NCBI RefSeq assembly: GCF_008312935.1
Contig: NZ_VSZO01000001.1
Coordinates: 744,001-808,000, forward strand
Direction: 5' to 3'
Source of the DNA: Roseiconus lacunae
Lineage (GTDB): Bacteria; Planctomycetota; Planctomycetia; Pirellulales; Pirellulaceae
DNA length: 64,000 nucleotides
Shown: in pieces, positions 29,122 to 37,891 of the stretch
Numbering within the stretch: the stretch's first letter is position 1
Layout: every line of letters starts with the position of its first letter
Made by a program: the position numbers and the translations under genes
Notes under the pieces: model-generated
What the model saw: only the letters and a program-made list of their open reading frames with translations
What the model was told of the DNA's origin: nothing
The model's database searches: none

Positions 29122-30130
29122 TACCAGTCCCACCATGCTGCCAAGGGAAGTCATTCGACGTGTTCGCGAAATCCAGATTCGTACCGGGCGTCAGGTCGCC
29201 GACGTTTTGGCCGGGCAGTACGAATCGGTGTTCAAAGGCCGCGGGATCGAGTTCGACGAAGTACGCCCCTACGTGCCCGGCGACGACATCCGGACGATCG
29301 ATTGGAACGTGACCGCCCGTGTCGGCGAACCTTACGTCAAACGCTATGTCGAAGATCGCCAACTAACCTTGATGGTGATGGCCGACGTATCCGCTTCGCA
29401 AGACTTTGGATCGCACCATCGAAGCAAGCGGGAAGCCACCGCCGAACTGAGCGCACTGCTGGCTTTTTCGGCCAACCAGAATGACGACAAAATCGGTTTG
29501 ACGCTGTTCCATGGCAACGTCGAACAGTACATCCCGGCTCGTAAAGGCGGCAAACACTCACTGCGGGTCGTGCGTGAAGTCTTGGCCCACGGTCAAGTCG
29601 ATGCCAAGCGATCCACCGCGTCACCGACGGAGGAAGTTCCATCGAGATCCAAGCCAAAACGGTTCCGTCGTTGGCTACCACCGTTTCGGCGCCGCACTTG
29701 GTGGCGAAGCGGACGACAAGCAACCAATATCGCCGGCGCGATGGAGTTCCTGATGTCGGTCTCTTCACGCAAAACGATTTGCTTCGTCATCAGCGACTTT
29801 CTTGACGACGATTATTTGCAGCCGATGCAAAGTGCGAATCGCAAACATGACGTGATCGCGGTCTTAGTCACCGATCCCAGCGAGATCGACATTCCAGCGG
29901 TCGGCCTGGTCAACCTCGAAGACGCCGAGACGGGCGAGGTCCGTCAGTATGACACATCGTCATCCTCATTTCGTGAAAAAGTTGTCGCGCAAAGCCAACG
30001 TCGGATCGATTCTCTACGCCGCCAATTTGTCGCTTCGGGCATCGACTTCATTCACATCGATGCCAGTCGCGACGTCGTCGATCCGCTAGTGAAATTCTTT
30101 CACATGCGGCAGCGGAGGATGCGACGATGA
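29111..30130 (+). CDS. DUF58 domain protein (VWA-like)
   Basis: 339 residues. The DUF58 signature is clear near the N-terminus: GRGIEFDEVRPYVPGDDIRT followed by IDWNVTARVGEPYVKRYVED, then MVMADVSASQDFG, a MIDAS-like D-x-S-x-S variant. This family always accompanies MoxR ATPases and is probably the VWA-like partner of MoxR in the cytoplasm. Two starts are possible: the ATG at 29111 or the ATG at 29135 (MLPREVIRRV), which is closer to where homologs begin. The stop overlaps the next gene by four bases (ATGA). Confidence 0.93.
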   Translation: MEQSTSPTMLPREVIRRVREIQIRTGRQVADVLAGQYESVFKGRGIEFDEVRPYVPGDDIRTIDWNVTARVGEPYVKRYVEDRQLTLMVMADVSASQDFGSHHRSKREATAELSALLAFSANQNDDKIGLTLFHGNVEQYIPARKGGKHSLRVVREVLAHGQVDAKRSTASPTEEVPSRSKPKRFRRWLPPFRRRTWWRSGRQATNIAGAMEFLMSVSSRKTICFVISDFLDDDYLQPMQSANRKHDVIAVLVTDPSEIDIPAVGLVNLEDAETGEVRQYDTSSSSFREKVVAQSQRRIDSLRRQFVASGIDFIHIDASRDVVDPLVKFFHMRQRRMRR

Positions 30131-31146
30131 ACGAATCCGTCCGAATACACGAACGGTTGGCACGACTTGCTGTTTGCCTGTCAGGATGCTTTGCGTTGAT
30201 CGTCGCTATGGTTGGCGATGCGATCGCGGAACCACTGACCACCACACGGGTCTCCGGACCGGTGACGGTGATCGTGTCGCTTGAACCCGAACAACCGGTC
30301 ATCGGCGATCCCGTGAAGCTGACCATCGAAGTGACCGCGGAAAAAGACGTCGAAGTCTTGATGCCGGACTTTGGGTCGGCACTCAACCGATTTTCGATTG
30401 TCGATTTTGCTCCCAGGCAGACGATCGATGACGACGGGCGGACCGTAGCGACACAAACGTATCGGTTGGATCCGCCTTCGTCCGGACCGCAAGTGATCCC
30501 GCCGATCCTGATCGAGTACGTCGATCGCCGCGAGGGCAAAACGCCCGCACCGGAGGGGCTCGACGCGTACGAAATCCTCACCGACCGAATGAAATTCACC
30601 GTCGAAAGCGTGCTCCCCGAAGGCACGACGAACGAACTGAAACCGCCACTCGGCCGTTTGGAACCGATCACGCCGTCGCAGATTCCAAAACGCACTGGGG
30701 CAATCGTGGCGGCGGTCATCGTCGGCCTCGCGGTGCTTGCCGCTGGTGTGTTCTACTGGAACAAACGCGGCCGGAAAGAACGACAGCGATCGGCCTTTGA
30801 AATCGCCGACGCAAGCCTCCAGAAGCTACTGCAAACGCCGAGACAAACCGAAGAACAAATCGATCTTTTCTACGTTCAACTGACCGCAATCATTCGCCAG
30901 TACATCGAAGACCGGTTCGACATGCGGGCACCGGAACTGACCACCGAAGAGTTCCTCGCATCGATCAGTCGCTCGCCCGATTTTTCATCGGAGCACCAGT
31001 CGCTGCTGCGTGATTTCCTCCGCCACGCGGACTTGGTTAAATTCGCCGGCGCGACGCCTTCGTCCGACGAGATGACTCGGTCGATCGACACCGCCAAACG
31101 CTTCTTGAACGAAACGCGACAAGGAGGCGAAGGCGATGGGCATTGA
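30127..31146 (+). CDS. BatD/DUF4381-like exported protein of the bat operon
   Basis: 339 residues with an N-terminal signal segment (about 12-36), an Ig-like periplasmic domain of about 150 residues (VSGPVTVIVSLEPEQPVIGD onward) and a transmembrane helix at about 200-215 (IVAAVIVGLAVLAAGVFYW). The cytoplasmic tail has a helical DUF4381-like part: IDLFYVQLTAIIRQYIEDRF and ELTTEEFLASI. It is translated from an ATGA overlap with the DUF58 gene and overlaps the BatA-like gene by 11 bases. I call it BatD-like from layout and context; the sequence alone gives a moderate family match. Confidence 0.75.
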   Translation: MNESVRIHERLARLAVCLSGCFALIVAMVGDAIAEPLTTTRVSGPVTVIVSLEPEQPVIGDPVKLTIEVTAEKDVEVLMPDFGSALNRFSIVDFAPRQTIDDDGRTVATQTYRLDPPSSGPQVIPPILIEYVDRREGKTPAPEGLDAYEILTDRMKFTVESVLPEGTTNELKPPLGRLEPITPSQIPKRTGAIVAAVIVGLAVLAAGVFYWNKRGRKERQRSAFEIADASLQKLLQTPRQTEEQIDLFYVQLTAIIRQYIEDRFDMRAPELTTEEFLASISRSPDFSSEHQSLLRDFLRHADLVKFAGATPSSDEMTRSIDTAKRFLNETRQGGEGDGH

Positions 31147-32164
31147 GTTCCGCACTCCCGCTTTCCTGCTGTTGCTCCTGCTTTTGCCGGTCATTTATAT
31201 GATGGCCGTGGCAACCCCCAGTGTCCTCCGGTTTTCGTCGCTGCGAATTCCCGATCAAGGTGCCAAATCCATCCGGCTCTGGCTATCAAAGTTGCCGGGA
31301 ATTCTGCTGACCATCGCGTTTGCGTGCTTCATCGTTGCACTCTCGGGCCCGCAGACCCCCAACGCAGAAAGCAGGGTCTCACGCGAAGGCATCGCGATCA
31401 TGATGGTGGTCGACCGATCCGGCTCGATGAAGGCGCGTGATTTGGTCGAGGGCGATTATAGCGTCGACCGCCTGCAAGTCGTGAAAGATGTCTTTCGACA
31501 ATTTGTCCTTGGCGATGACGATTCGGGAACAGACGGACGTGATGATGACGCGATCGGCCTGGTCGCGTTTGCAGGATTCGCCGATAGCCTTTGCCCACTG
31601 ACGCTTGATCACGGCAACCTGGTTTCGATGGTCAACGATTTACAAATCGCCCAGACTCGCCGCGAAGATGGGACCGCGATTGGCGACGCGCTTGCACTGG
31701 CCGTCGAACGACTTCGGCAAAGCGAAACGAAATCGAAAGTTGCGATTCTCTTGACCGATGGTTCCAACAACGCCGGAATCATCGCCCCACGGCAAGCGGC
31801 CGACGTCGCCCAAGCGAGCGGCGTCAAGGTGTATTGCATCGGCACGGGGACCCGCGGCCGAGCGCCCTTTCCGACGATCGACCCTTTCACCGGGCGGGCG
31901 GTACTAACGGAAATCGAAGTCGAACTGGACGAAGACACGTTAAAAATGATAGCCGACAAAACCCAGGGGCAATACTTTCGTGCGACCGACCGCGATGGCT
32001 TGCTGGCCGTTTACAAAGAGATCGATGCGATGGAACGGACAAAAGTCACCGAACAACGTTACCTACAATACGATCAGTGGTACCGAGTCCCGCTGTTGGT
32101 CGGACTGGTCCTGATGGCGGTCTCGCTGGTTTCCAAAGCCACCGTGTTCCGATCATTGCCATAA
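31136..32164 (+). CDS. batA: VWA-domain membrane protein, BatA-like
   Basis: 342 residues. Two N-terminal membrane segments (about 9-25 and 57-75) precede a von Willebrand A domain with the MIDAS motif VDRSGSMKARDL (about residue 87-98), a Thr in DGTAIGDAL and the late Asp in LLTDGSNNAG. A C-terminal membrane helix lies at about 315-335. This is the standard BatA layout, with the VWA domain on the periplasmic face of the membrane. It lies between the BatD-like gene and the BatB/C fusion in one transcription unit. Confidence 0.9.
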   Translation: MGIEFRTPAFLLLLLLLPVIYMMAVATPSVLRFSSLRIPDQGAKSIRLWLSKLPGILLTIAFACFIVALSGPQTPNAESRVSREGIAIMMVVDRSGSMKARDLVEGDYSVDRLQVVKDVFRQFVLGDDDSGTDGRDDDAIGLVAFAGFADSLCPLTLDHGNLVSMVNDLQIAQTRREDGTAIGDALALAVERLRQSETKSKVAILLTDGSNNAGIIAPRQAADVAQASGVKVYCIGTGTRGRAPFPTIDPFTGRAVLTEIEVELDEDTLKMIADKTQGQYFRATDRDGLLAVYKEIDAMERTKVTEQRYLQYDQWYRVPLLVGLVLMAVSLVSKATVFRSLP

Positions 32165-32203
32165 TCCATTGACGTCTTGCCCATTGTCCTGCTGACGCGA
32201 CAC

Positions 32204-35200
32204 ATGAACCACTTTCGCTTCGAATCGCCACACTGGTCCGCGACGTTCTGGATCGCGCTGCCGGTGTTTGTCGTTTTGGCTTGGTTTCTGTATCGGCGGT
32301 CAACGGTGCTGACACGTCTGGTGTCAACCTTGATGCAAAAACGATTGATCCGCCAACCGTCGCCACTGCGTCGCATCGTGGTGTTGGCACTCTATGCCAT
32401 CGCGACGATTTGCTTCGTCTTCGCATTGATGCGACCACAATATGGATTGCGATACGTCAGTTCGCCCAAAATCGGTGCCCAACTGATGTTTTGTTTGGAC
32501 GTCAGTAAGTCAATGCTTGCCGAAGACGCCGCGCCGAATCGACTTGACCGAGCCAAGGCGGACATCACCGAACTACTGTCATACCTCGACGGTGACCAAG
32601 TCGGACTGATCGCCTTCGCCGGACGTGCCAGCGTCCTCTGCCCGATGACCACCGACTATGGATTCTTCCGACTGATCCTTGACGGCGCCAGCCCCAACAG
32701 TGTCGGACGCGGAGGCACCAGTTTAGAAGAGCCTCTTCGCAAGGCGATCGAAGGCTATCGTGAAGGTGGCGATGTGTCCCGCATGGTGGTTTTGATCACC
32801 GACGGCGAAGACCATGATTCGCGTCCAATGGATGCGGCCGAAGAAGCCAGGGAACGTGGCATCCGCATCATCGCCGTTGGCCTTGGCGATGAAACCGGCA
32901 GCGAAATCCGACTTACCGATTCACAAACAGGCGGCACCAAAACGCTGCTCGACCAAGACGGCAATCCGGTCATCAGTCGCTTGGATGGCGAAACCCTTCG
33001 TGAACTCGCCCTGGCAACCGACGGCGTTTACATTCCTGCCGGCACCGGTCGGTTGGACCTAAAGTCAATTTACGAAGCTCATCTGCAACCATTGGTCCGC
33101 GATGAACTTGAAAACGAACGTCGTGCGGTCAGACAGGAGGCATTTCAATGGGCGATCCTCGCCGGCTTGATCTTGACCGCGATCGCTATTTATCTCGGCT
33201 CACGCCCGGCAACGGTTCGGGGCGAGGATGCCTCGGGGGAGTCTGCGTCGAAGCTGACCGTGCACGCGGCGACGCTTCTCCTGATGCTTGCCCTCGCGTC
33301 GCCGTCGATTGCGATCGCAGAAACGCCGAATCCCAAAACACTCAATACAGACGCCGTCGCGACTGCCGAAGCATCGTCTGAATCCGAATCGTCAAAGACA
33401 CCATCGCCAAAAACATCTCTGGCCGACACAGAAACGCTTGACGTCCGCGATCAATACAACCGAGGATTGAAGCTTCTCGGATCATCATCAATACAACGTC
33501 TTGATGATGCCGAACAGTATTTTATCAGTGCCCGAGACCAAGCCGACACTGATGGCGAGTTGCGTTTTCGATCGACGTATAACCTCGGCTGGGTTTCGGT
33601 TCAGAGAGCCGACTTGCTCATCAATTCGCCGTCACAACAAGCAAACGAGTCGTTGACGCAGGCACTCACGCAGTTGCAACAAGCGGCGGACTGGTTTCGC
33701 GATGCGGTGCGGCTGCGTCCAGAGTCCGACGATGCCCGCCACAATCTTGAAATTGTATTAAAGCGAATCATCCAGCTTCGTGATCAGATCAATCGCAACG
33801 AAGCCGGGGACGTGATGCAACAATTGCAGGCCCTGATCGAATCCCAACGAACGCGTTTACAATCCTTGCGAGGATTGGTGCAGCAGATCAATCGATCTGA
33901 TGATCCGAATATCGTCGACGAGTATCGCGCCCAGTTCAACCGTGCCGCGGTCGACCACCGAGTCGCCTTGTCAGACCTCGAAGGCCTGGTCGAAGCCGTT
34001 GCCGATGAAATCGATGCGATTGCGGCGAAAGACGAATCGGAAAAGACACCCGAAGATGCCGTCCGCGAACTGCAACTTCAAGCCGCCGCCGAACATTTGG
34101 CAACCGCCGGACAGCGACTCGGCGCCACACGAAGTCAACTGCGTCGTCGCCAATCGATGCGAGCCTTTCGCCGGGCTAGCGCGTCTCTTGATGAGCTAAA
34201 ACGAGCCCGCGAACAACTGCTCGACCCGCTCAAAATGCTCGACGGACTTCTAGCCGATGCCACACCGCATTTGCGCGAGACAATTCTGATCGCCAGCGAA
34301 GACCCAACCACCTTCACACCGTCGGAAAAAACTGCCACACCCGATCCCGTTCCGGCGTGGATCGACCAGGAATCTCTACAAGAGACACAGGCCAATCTGT
34401 CGACCCGTACCAATGAATTGTCCAATCGTTTGACCGCAGGTCTTGAAGCGGCCGACAATCAAGAGCAGACCGACCCTTCCGAAGATCCTCAAGCGGCACA
34501 ACGTCAAGCCAAACTGCTCCGGCAGATCCGACTCGCCCTCCCATCGCTCGAAATCGCGCTCGACCACATGCGACGCTCTGAAACTGAACTGGCGACGCCG
34601 AATTACATCCAATCGATCGAACACCAAGTCGCTTCGATCAAAAGTCTGCGACACGCTCGCGAACAGTTCGCCGACTTGCGAGCGTTGATCGAACTCGCGG
34701 CCAATGGTCAGCAACAAATTGCCGAAGTATCGTCTGCATGGAACGAATCGATTGACGGCGCTGATGCTGCCCCTCAGGACCCTCCCCAGCTTGATCCCGC
34801 TGTCACCAAAGACCTGATCGCCCGGCAACAATCCAACATCCGACGTGCCGAACGGATCGCCGGCTTGATCGCCGAACAATTGCAGCAACTCGATACTGCG
34901 AGCGAAACTGATCCATCATCAGAGCAGGGCACGGAGCAAAACAGTGATCACGAAAAGGAACGCTATCGGCTGGCGAGTCAACTCGCATCAAATGCGATCG
35001 AGCAGATGAAAGCGACCAACCAGTCACTCGCAGAAGCTGCGAAAACAAGTGTCGACGAGGCGTCCGCAAAGGACGTTCCAGATGAATCAAAGGACGAAGC
35101 TGAACGTCCCAAAGCAGAAGACACGGAATCGGAGAACACTGAAACGGAACCGAAAGACGCCGTCCCATCGAATCGGCAAGTCAATCATGCCGCCGAAGCT

Positions 35201-35908
35201 GCCCAAGACGCCGAGGACGCACATCAATCGCTTCAACAACTTCGCCGACTGTTCTTCTCGTTGATCGAACACCTACAAGAAACCGCCCGACGGCAATCCG
35301 AATTGAACGATCAAACACAGCTGGCCGTCGGACTTCGATCGCAAGCCGATGCCGATGATGGATCGTCCGAAAAAGCTCGGTTCGCGGAACTAGCACAGGA
35401 GCAAGCGGAGCTTGCCGAGGTCGCGACCCAATTGGCGACCGCCTTCGAAGAACAGTCGCAACAATCACCTCCACCGGAAGCACCGGAGCAACAACAACGA
35501 GCGATGCAAGAATCCGCACAGAAAAGCCTGCGTGCCTCCGAGTTAATTGGCGAAGGCAGCGAATTCATGAACCAGGCGAAAGGAGACTTGGCGAACGAAA
35601 CCGAAGCGCGTCCCGATCCGACCGATGTACAAACGAAAGCACTGCAAAAATTGCTCGAAGCACTGCAAGAACTCCAACCACCCCCAGATCAAGCACAGCA
35701 AGAACAATCGCAGCAGCAAAACCAGTCCCAGCAGGACCAGCAACAAGATCAAGATCAGCAGCAGCAAGAACAACAACAGCAGCAAGCTCAACCGCAGTTG
35801 GATCCCTCTCGGATTCTGCAAGCGGTTCGAGATCGTGAAGCCCAGCGTCGCCGAGAACGCGAAATGAATCTCGGCACACGACAAGCCCCGGTAACAAAGG
35901 ATTGGTAA
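32204..35908 (+). CDS. Fused BatB-BatC protein: VWA domain plus TPR/coiled-coil and Gln-rich tail
   Basis: An unusually large protein of 1234 residues if it starts at the ATG at 32204 (MNHFRFESPHW); 32177 is an alternative. Residues 1-330 are BatB-like: two membrane segments, then a VWA domain with the MIDAS DVSKSM, GGTSLEEPL and LITDGEDHD, and a membrane helix at about 320-345. A further hydrophobic segment near 370-390 leads into a TPR-like BatC region (DQYNRGLKLLGSSS, DAVRLRPESDDARHNLEIVL), then about 650 residues of charged coiled coil. The end (35690-35800) is nearly pure Gln. It is followed by batD, whose ATG overlaps the stop. Confidence 0.88.
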   Translation: MNHFRFESPHWSATFWIALPVFVVLAWFLYRRSTVLTRLVSTLMQKRLIRQPSPLRRIVVLALYAIATICFVFALMRPQYGLRYVSSPKIGAQLMFCLDVSKSMLAEDAAPNRLDRAKADITELLSYLDGDQVGLIAFAGRASVLCPMTTDYGFFRLILDGASPNSVGRGGTSLEEPLRKAIEGYREGGDVSRMVVLITDGEDHDSRPMDAAEEARERGIRIIAVGLGDETGSEIRLTDSQTGGTKTLLDQDGNPVISRLDGETLRELALATDGVYIPAGTGRLDLKSIYEAHLQPLVRDELENERRAVRQEAFQWAILAGLILTAIAIYLGSRPATVRGEDASGESASKLTVHAATLLLMLALASPSIAIAETPNPKTLNTDAVATAEASSESESSKTPSPKTSLADTETLDVRDQYNRGLKLLGSSSIQRLDDAEQYFISARDQADTDGELRFRSTYNLGWVSVQRADLLINSPSQQANESLTQALTQLQQAADWFRDAVRLRPESDDARHNLEIVLKRIIQLRDQINRNEAGDVMQQLQALIESQRTRLQSLRGLVQQINRSDDPNIVDEYRAQFNRAAVDHRVALSDLEGLVEAVADEIDAIAAKDESEKTPEDAVRELQLQAAAEHLATAGQRLGATRSQLRRRQSMRAFRRASASLDELKRAREQLLDPLKMLDGLLADATPHLRETILIASEDPTTFTPSEKTATPDPVPAWIDQESLQETQANLSTRTNELSNRLTAGLEAADNQEQTDPSEDPQAAQRQAKLLRQIRLALPSLEIALDHMRRSETELATPNYIQSIEHQVASIKSLRHAREQFADLRALIELAANGQQQIAEVSSAWNESIDGADAAPQDPPQLDPAVTKDLIARQQSNIRRAERIAGLIAEQLQQLDTASETDPSSEQGTEQNSDHEKERYRLASQLASNAIEQMKATNQSLAEAAKTSVDEASAKDVPDESKDEAERPKAEDTESENTETEPKDAVPSNRQVNHAAEAAQDAEDAHQSLQQLRRLFFSLIEHLQETARRQSELNDQTQLAVGLRSQADADDGSSEKARFAELAQEQAELAEVATQLATAFEEQSQQSPPPEAPEQQQRAMQESAQKSLRASELIGEGSEFMNQAKGDLANETEARPDPTDVQTKALQKLLEALQELQPPPDQAQQEQSQQQNQSQQDQQQDQDQQQQEQQQQQAQPQLDPSRILQAVRDREAQRRREREMNLGTRQAPVTKDW

Positions 35909-37872
35909 TGAAGGGTTTCATTGTTCAAAGCCATCCTGACCGAAGGCATTTGCCGACCGCGATTCAGCGGGCAATCGTTTGCCTGGCGGTCATCGCGATG
36001 CCGACGTTCGCTTCGATGACCGCGTCCGCCCAGGACGACAAAGAGGTCACCGTCGAGATTGCCAAACAAAAGCCGCCCCATTATGTCGGGATGGGCGTGA
36101 CGCTTCAGTTCACGGTCCACGGCCTGGAAAGCAAGCCCAAACCGACCTGTGAAATCAAGTCATCCGATCCGGCAATCGGCGGAACCGTAACTAGCGTCTC
36201 ACCACGGATCTTTCAGCAACTTTATCAATCCGGAGGCCAACTCCGCCGAATTCAAAACGTTACCCATGTGGTCCAAGTGCAAATCGATTCCGACCGCGCG
36301 GGGACGTTTGATGTCGGACCTTTCATTATCCGCCAAGGCAACACCGAAACCGAAGTCGATTCGATCAAACTGACGTTCCAGGACGTCCCCGAAAACGACG
36401 AAATGCGAATCGAACTGGTGATGCCCGAAGTGGCGTACCCTGATCAACGCGTCGAGATCGAAGTCCGCTGGGCGTTCGCAGGCGAGACCGGCAACATTAA
36501 TTCACTGCTAGTCAGCTCACCGGTTTTCGACCAGTTTCGCTTTGTCCCCGACGAACAAGGCGATCGTCGGTCCGCGAAGATGCCCATCCGAACGTCGCAG
36601 GGCACCGTAGCATTAAAGGCGACGACCAGTTCTGAAACCATCGACGACGAATCCTTCACGGTGTTGTCCGCCAAACGCACGTTCATTCCAGATCGATCGG
36701 GCGAATACGATTTCGATCCGATCAATGCGACGGTGCAATTGGTCACACGTTGGCAACAACAATCGTTGGACATGGGCGATTTTGGTTTTGGCAGGTCGTT
36801 GCTCGAAGAAGCCTTTGGTGGGCGATCACGTCCGGCGGAAGTCCAACTATTTCGGGTGACAGGCGACCCGATCCACTTCGAAGTCAAACCGTTCCCCGAC
36901 CGGGGACGCCCGGAAAGCTTCGCCGGGGCCGTCGGCTCAGGATTCGCGATCGATGTCGCCGCCGATCGAACGGTGCTACATGCCGGAGATCCGATTCGCT
37001 TGTCAATCAATTTGCGTGGTGACGGAAACCTTGAAAACGCTACCTTGCCATCACTCTTTGCCGACGGTGGCTTAGATCGTGAACGCTTCCAAGTTCCTGA
37101 CGGTGACGTCACTGGTATCTACGATCCGGAAACGTCCAGCAAATCATTCGAAGTGCTGGTGCGAATCGAAGATGAATCGGTCGATGAGATTCCGGCGCTG
37201 GCGTATTCTTGGTTTGACCCACAGGCGGAACGCTACCGCACGACCCGGTCAAGTCCGATCGCGATGCGGGTCAAGCCAGCCCAGATGGTCACGGCCGATG
37301 CGGTCGTTAGTTCCAATGTGAACCAAGCCGGCTCGACGACCGATGCCCAATCAGACGGCACATCACGAAACTCAGGCGAGCAGGACGAACCGAATTCCAC
37401 TGCTTCCCGGACAGAACAATCGCTTGTCTTGACCGGAGCCGACCTATCAATCACGACAGAGCCATCGGTGTTGTTCGCATCAACGGAAGGCTGGCTCGCA
37501 AATCGCGCGTTTCAATGGTCGGCGTATGCGATTGGATTGCTTTGTTTGATCTGGTCTTTCATCGACCGGAAACGTCGTCGCGTCGACCCATCACTGCGGC
37601 AAACCAAAACCTTGGTTAGCCGTTTACGCCACGAAATCGAGTCGGCCGTTCACCTACCCGAGAAACCTGCCGCCGCACAGGTCGCCGACGCCTTGCGAAA
37701 GGGGCTTCGCGAACTTCATTGGGTCGACCGCGACGCAGTACAAACGTTGATCGGTAAATGCGAAGCGATCGAATTTCGTCCCACTGACTCAGCCGACAAG
37801 AAGCTAGACCGAGCCCTGATTGACGACGCGATCAAGCACATCGGCGATGGATCGCATCGCCGACGCGTTTGA
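35908..37872 (+). CDS. batD: BatD (oxygen tolerance) family protein
   Basis: 654 residues starting at the ATG at 35908, which overlaps the previous stop (TAATG). A signal segment (about 15-38) is followed by repeated Ig-like domains with the BatD pattern (YVGMGVTLQFTVHGLESKPK), a single membrane helix near 530-550 and a cytoplasmic tail. Family members occur only with BatA/B and MoxR and probably form a membrane complex. It ends the operon, converging on the carbamoyltransferase gene 19 bases away. The exact role of Bat proteins is not settled; they are associated with aerotolerance and envelope stress. Confidence 0.87.
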   Translation: MKGFIVQSHPDRRHLPTAIQRAIVCLAVIAMPTFASMTASAQDDKEVTVEIAKQKPPHYVGMGVTLQFTVHGLESKPKPTCEIKSSDPAIGGTVTSVSPRIFQQLYQSGGQLRRIQNVTHVVQVQIDSDRAGTFDVGPFIIRQGNTETEVDSIKLTFQDVPENDEMRIELVMPEVAYPDQRVEIEVRWAFAGETGNINSLLVSSPVFDQFRFVPDEQGDRRSAKMPIRTSQGTVALKATTSSETIDDESFTVLSAKRTFIPDRSGEYDFDPINATVQLVTRWQQQSLDMGDFGFGRSLLEEAFGGRSRPAEVQLFRVTGDPIHFEVKPFPDRGRPESFAGAVGSGFAIDVAADRTVLHAGDPIRLSINLRGDGNLENATLPSLFADGGLDRERFQVPDGDVTGIYDPETSSKSFEVLVRIEDESVDEIPALAYSWFDPQAERYRTTRSSPIAMRVKPAQMVTADAVVSSNVNQAGSTTDAQSDGTSRNSGEQDEPNSTASRTEQSLVLTGADLSITTEPSVLFASTEGWLANRAFQWSAYAIGLLCLIWSFIDRKRRRVDPSLRQTKTLVSRLRHEIESAVHLPEKPAAAQVADALRKGLRELHWVDRDAVQTLIGKCEAIEFRPTDSADKKLDRALIDDAIKHIGDGSHRRRV

Positions 37873-37891
37873 CCAATTGGTCGTCGATCCG

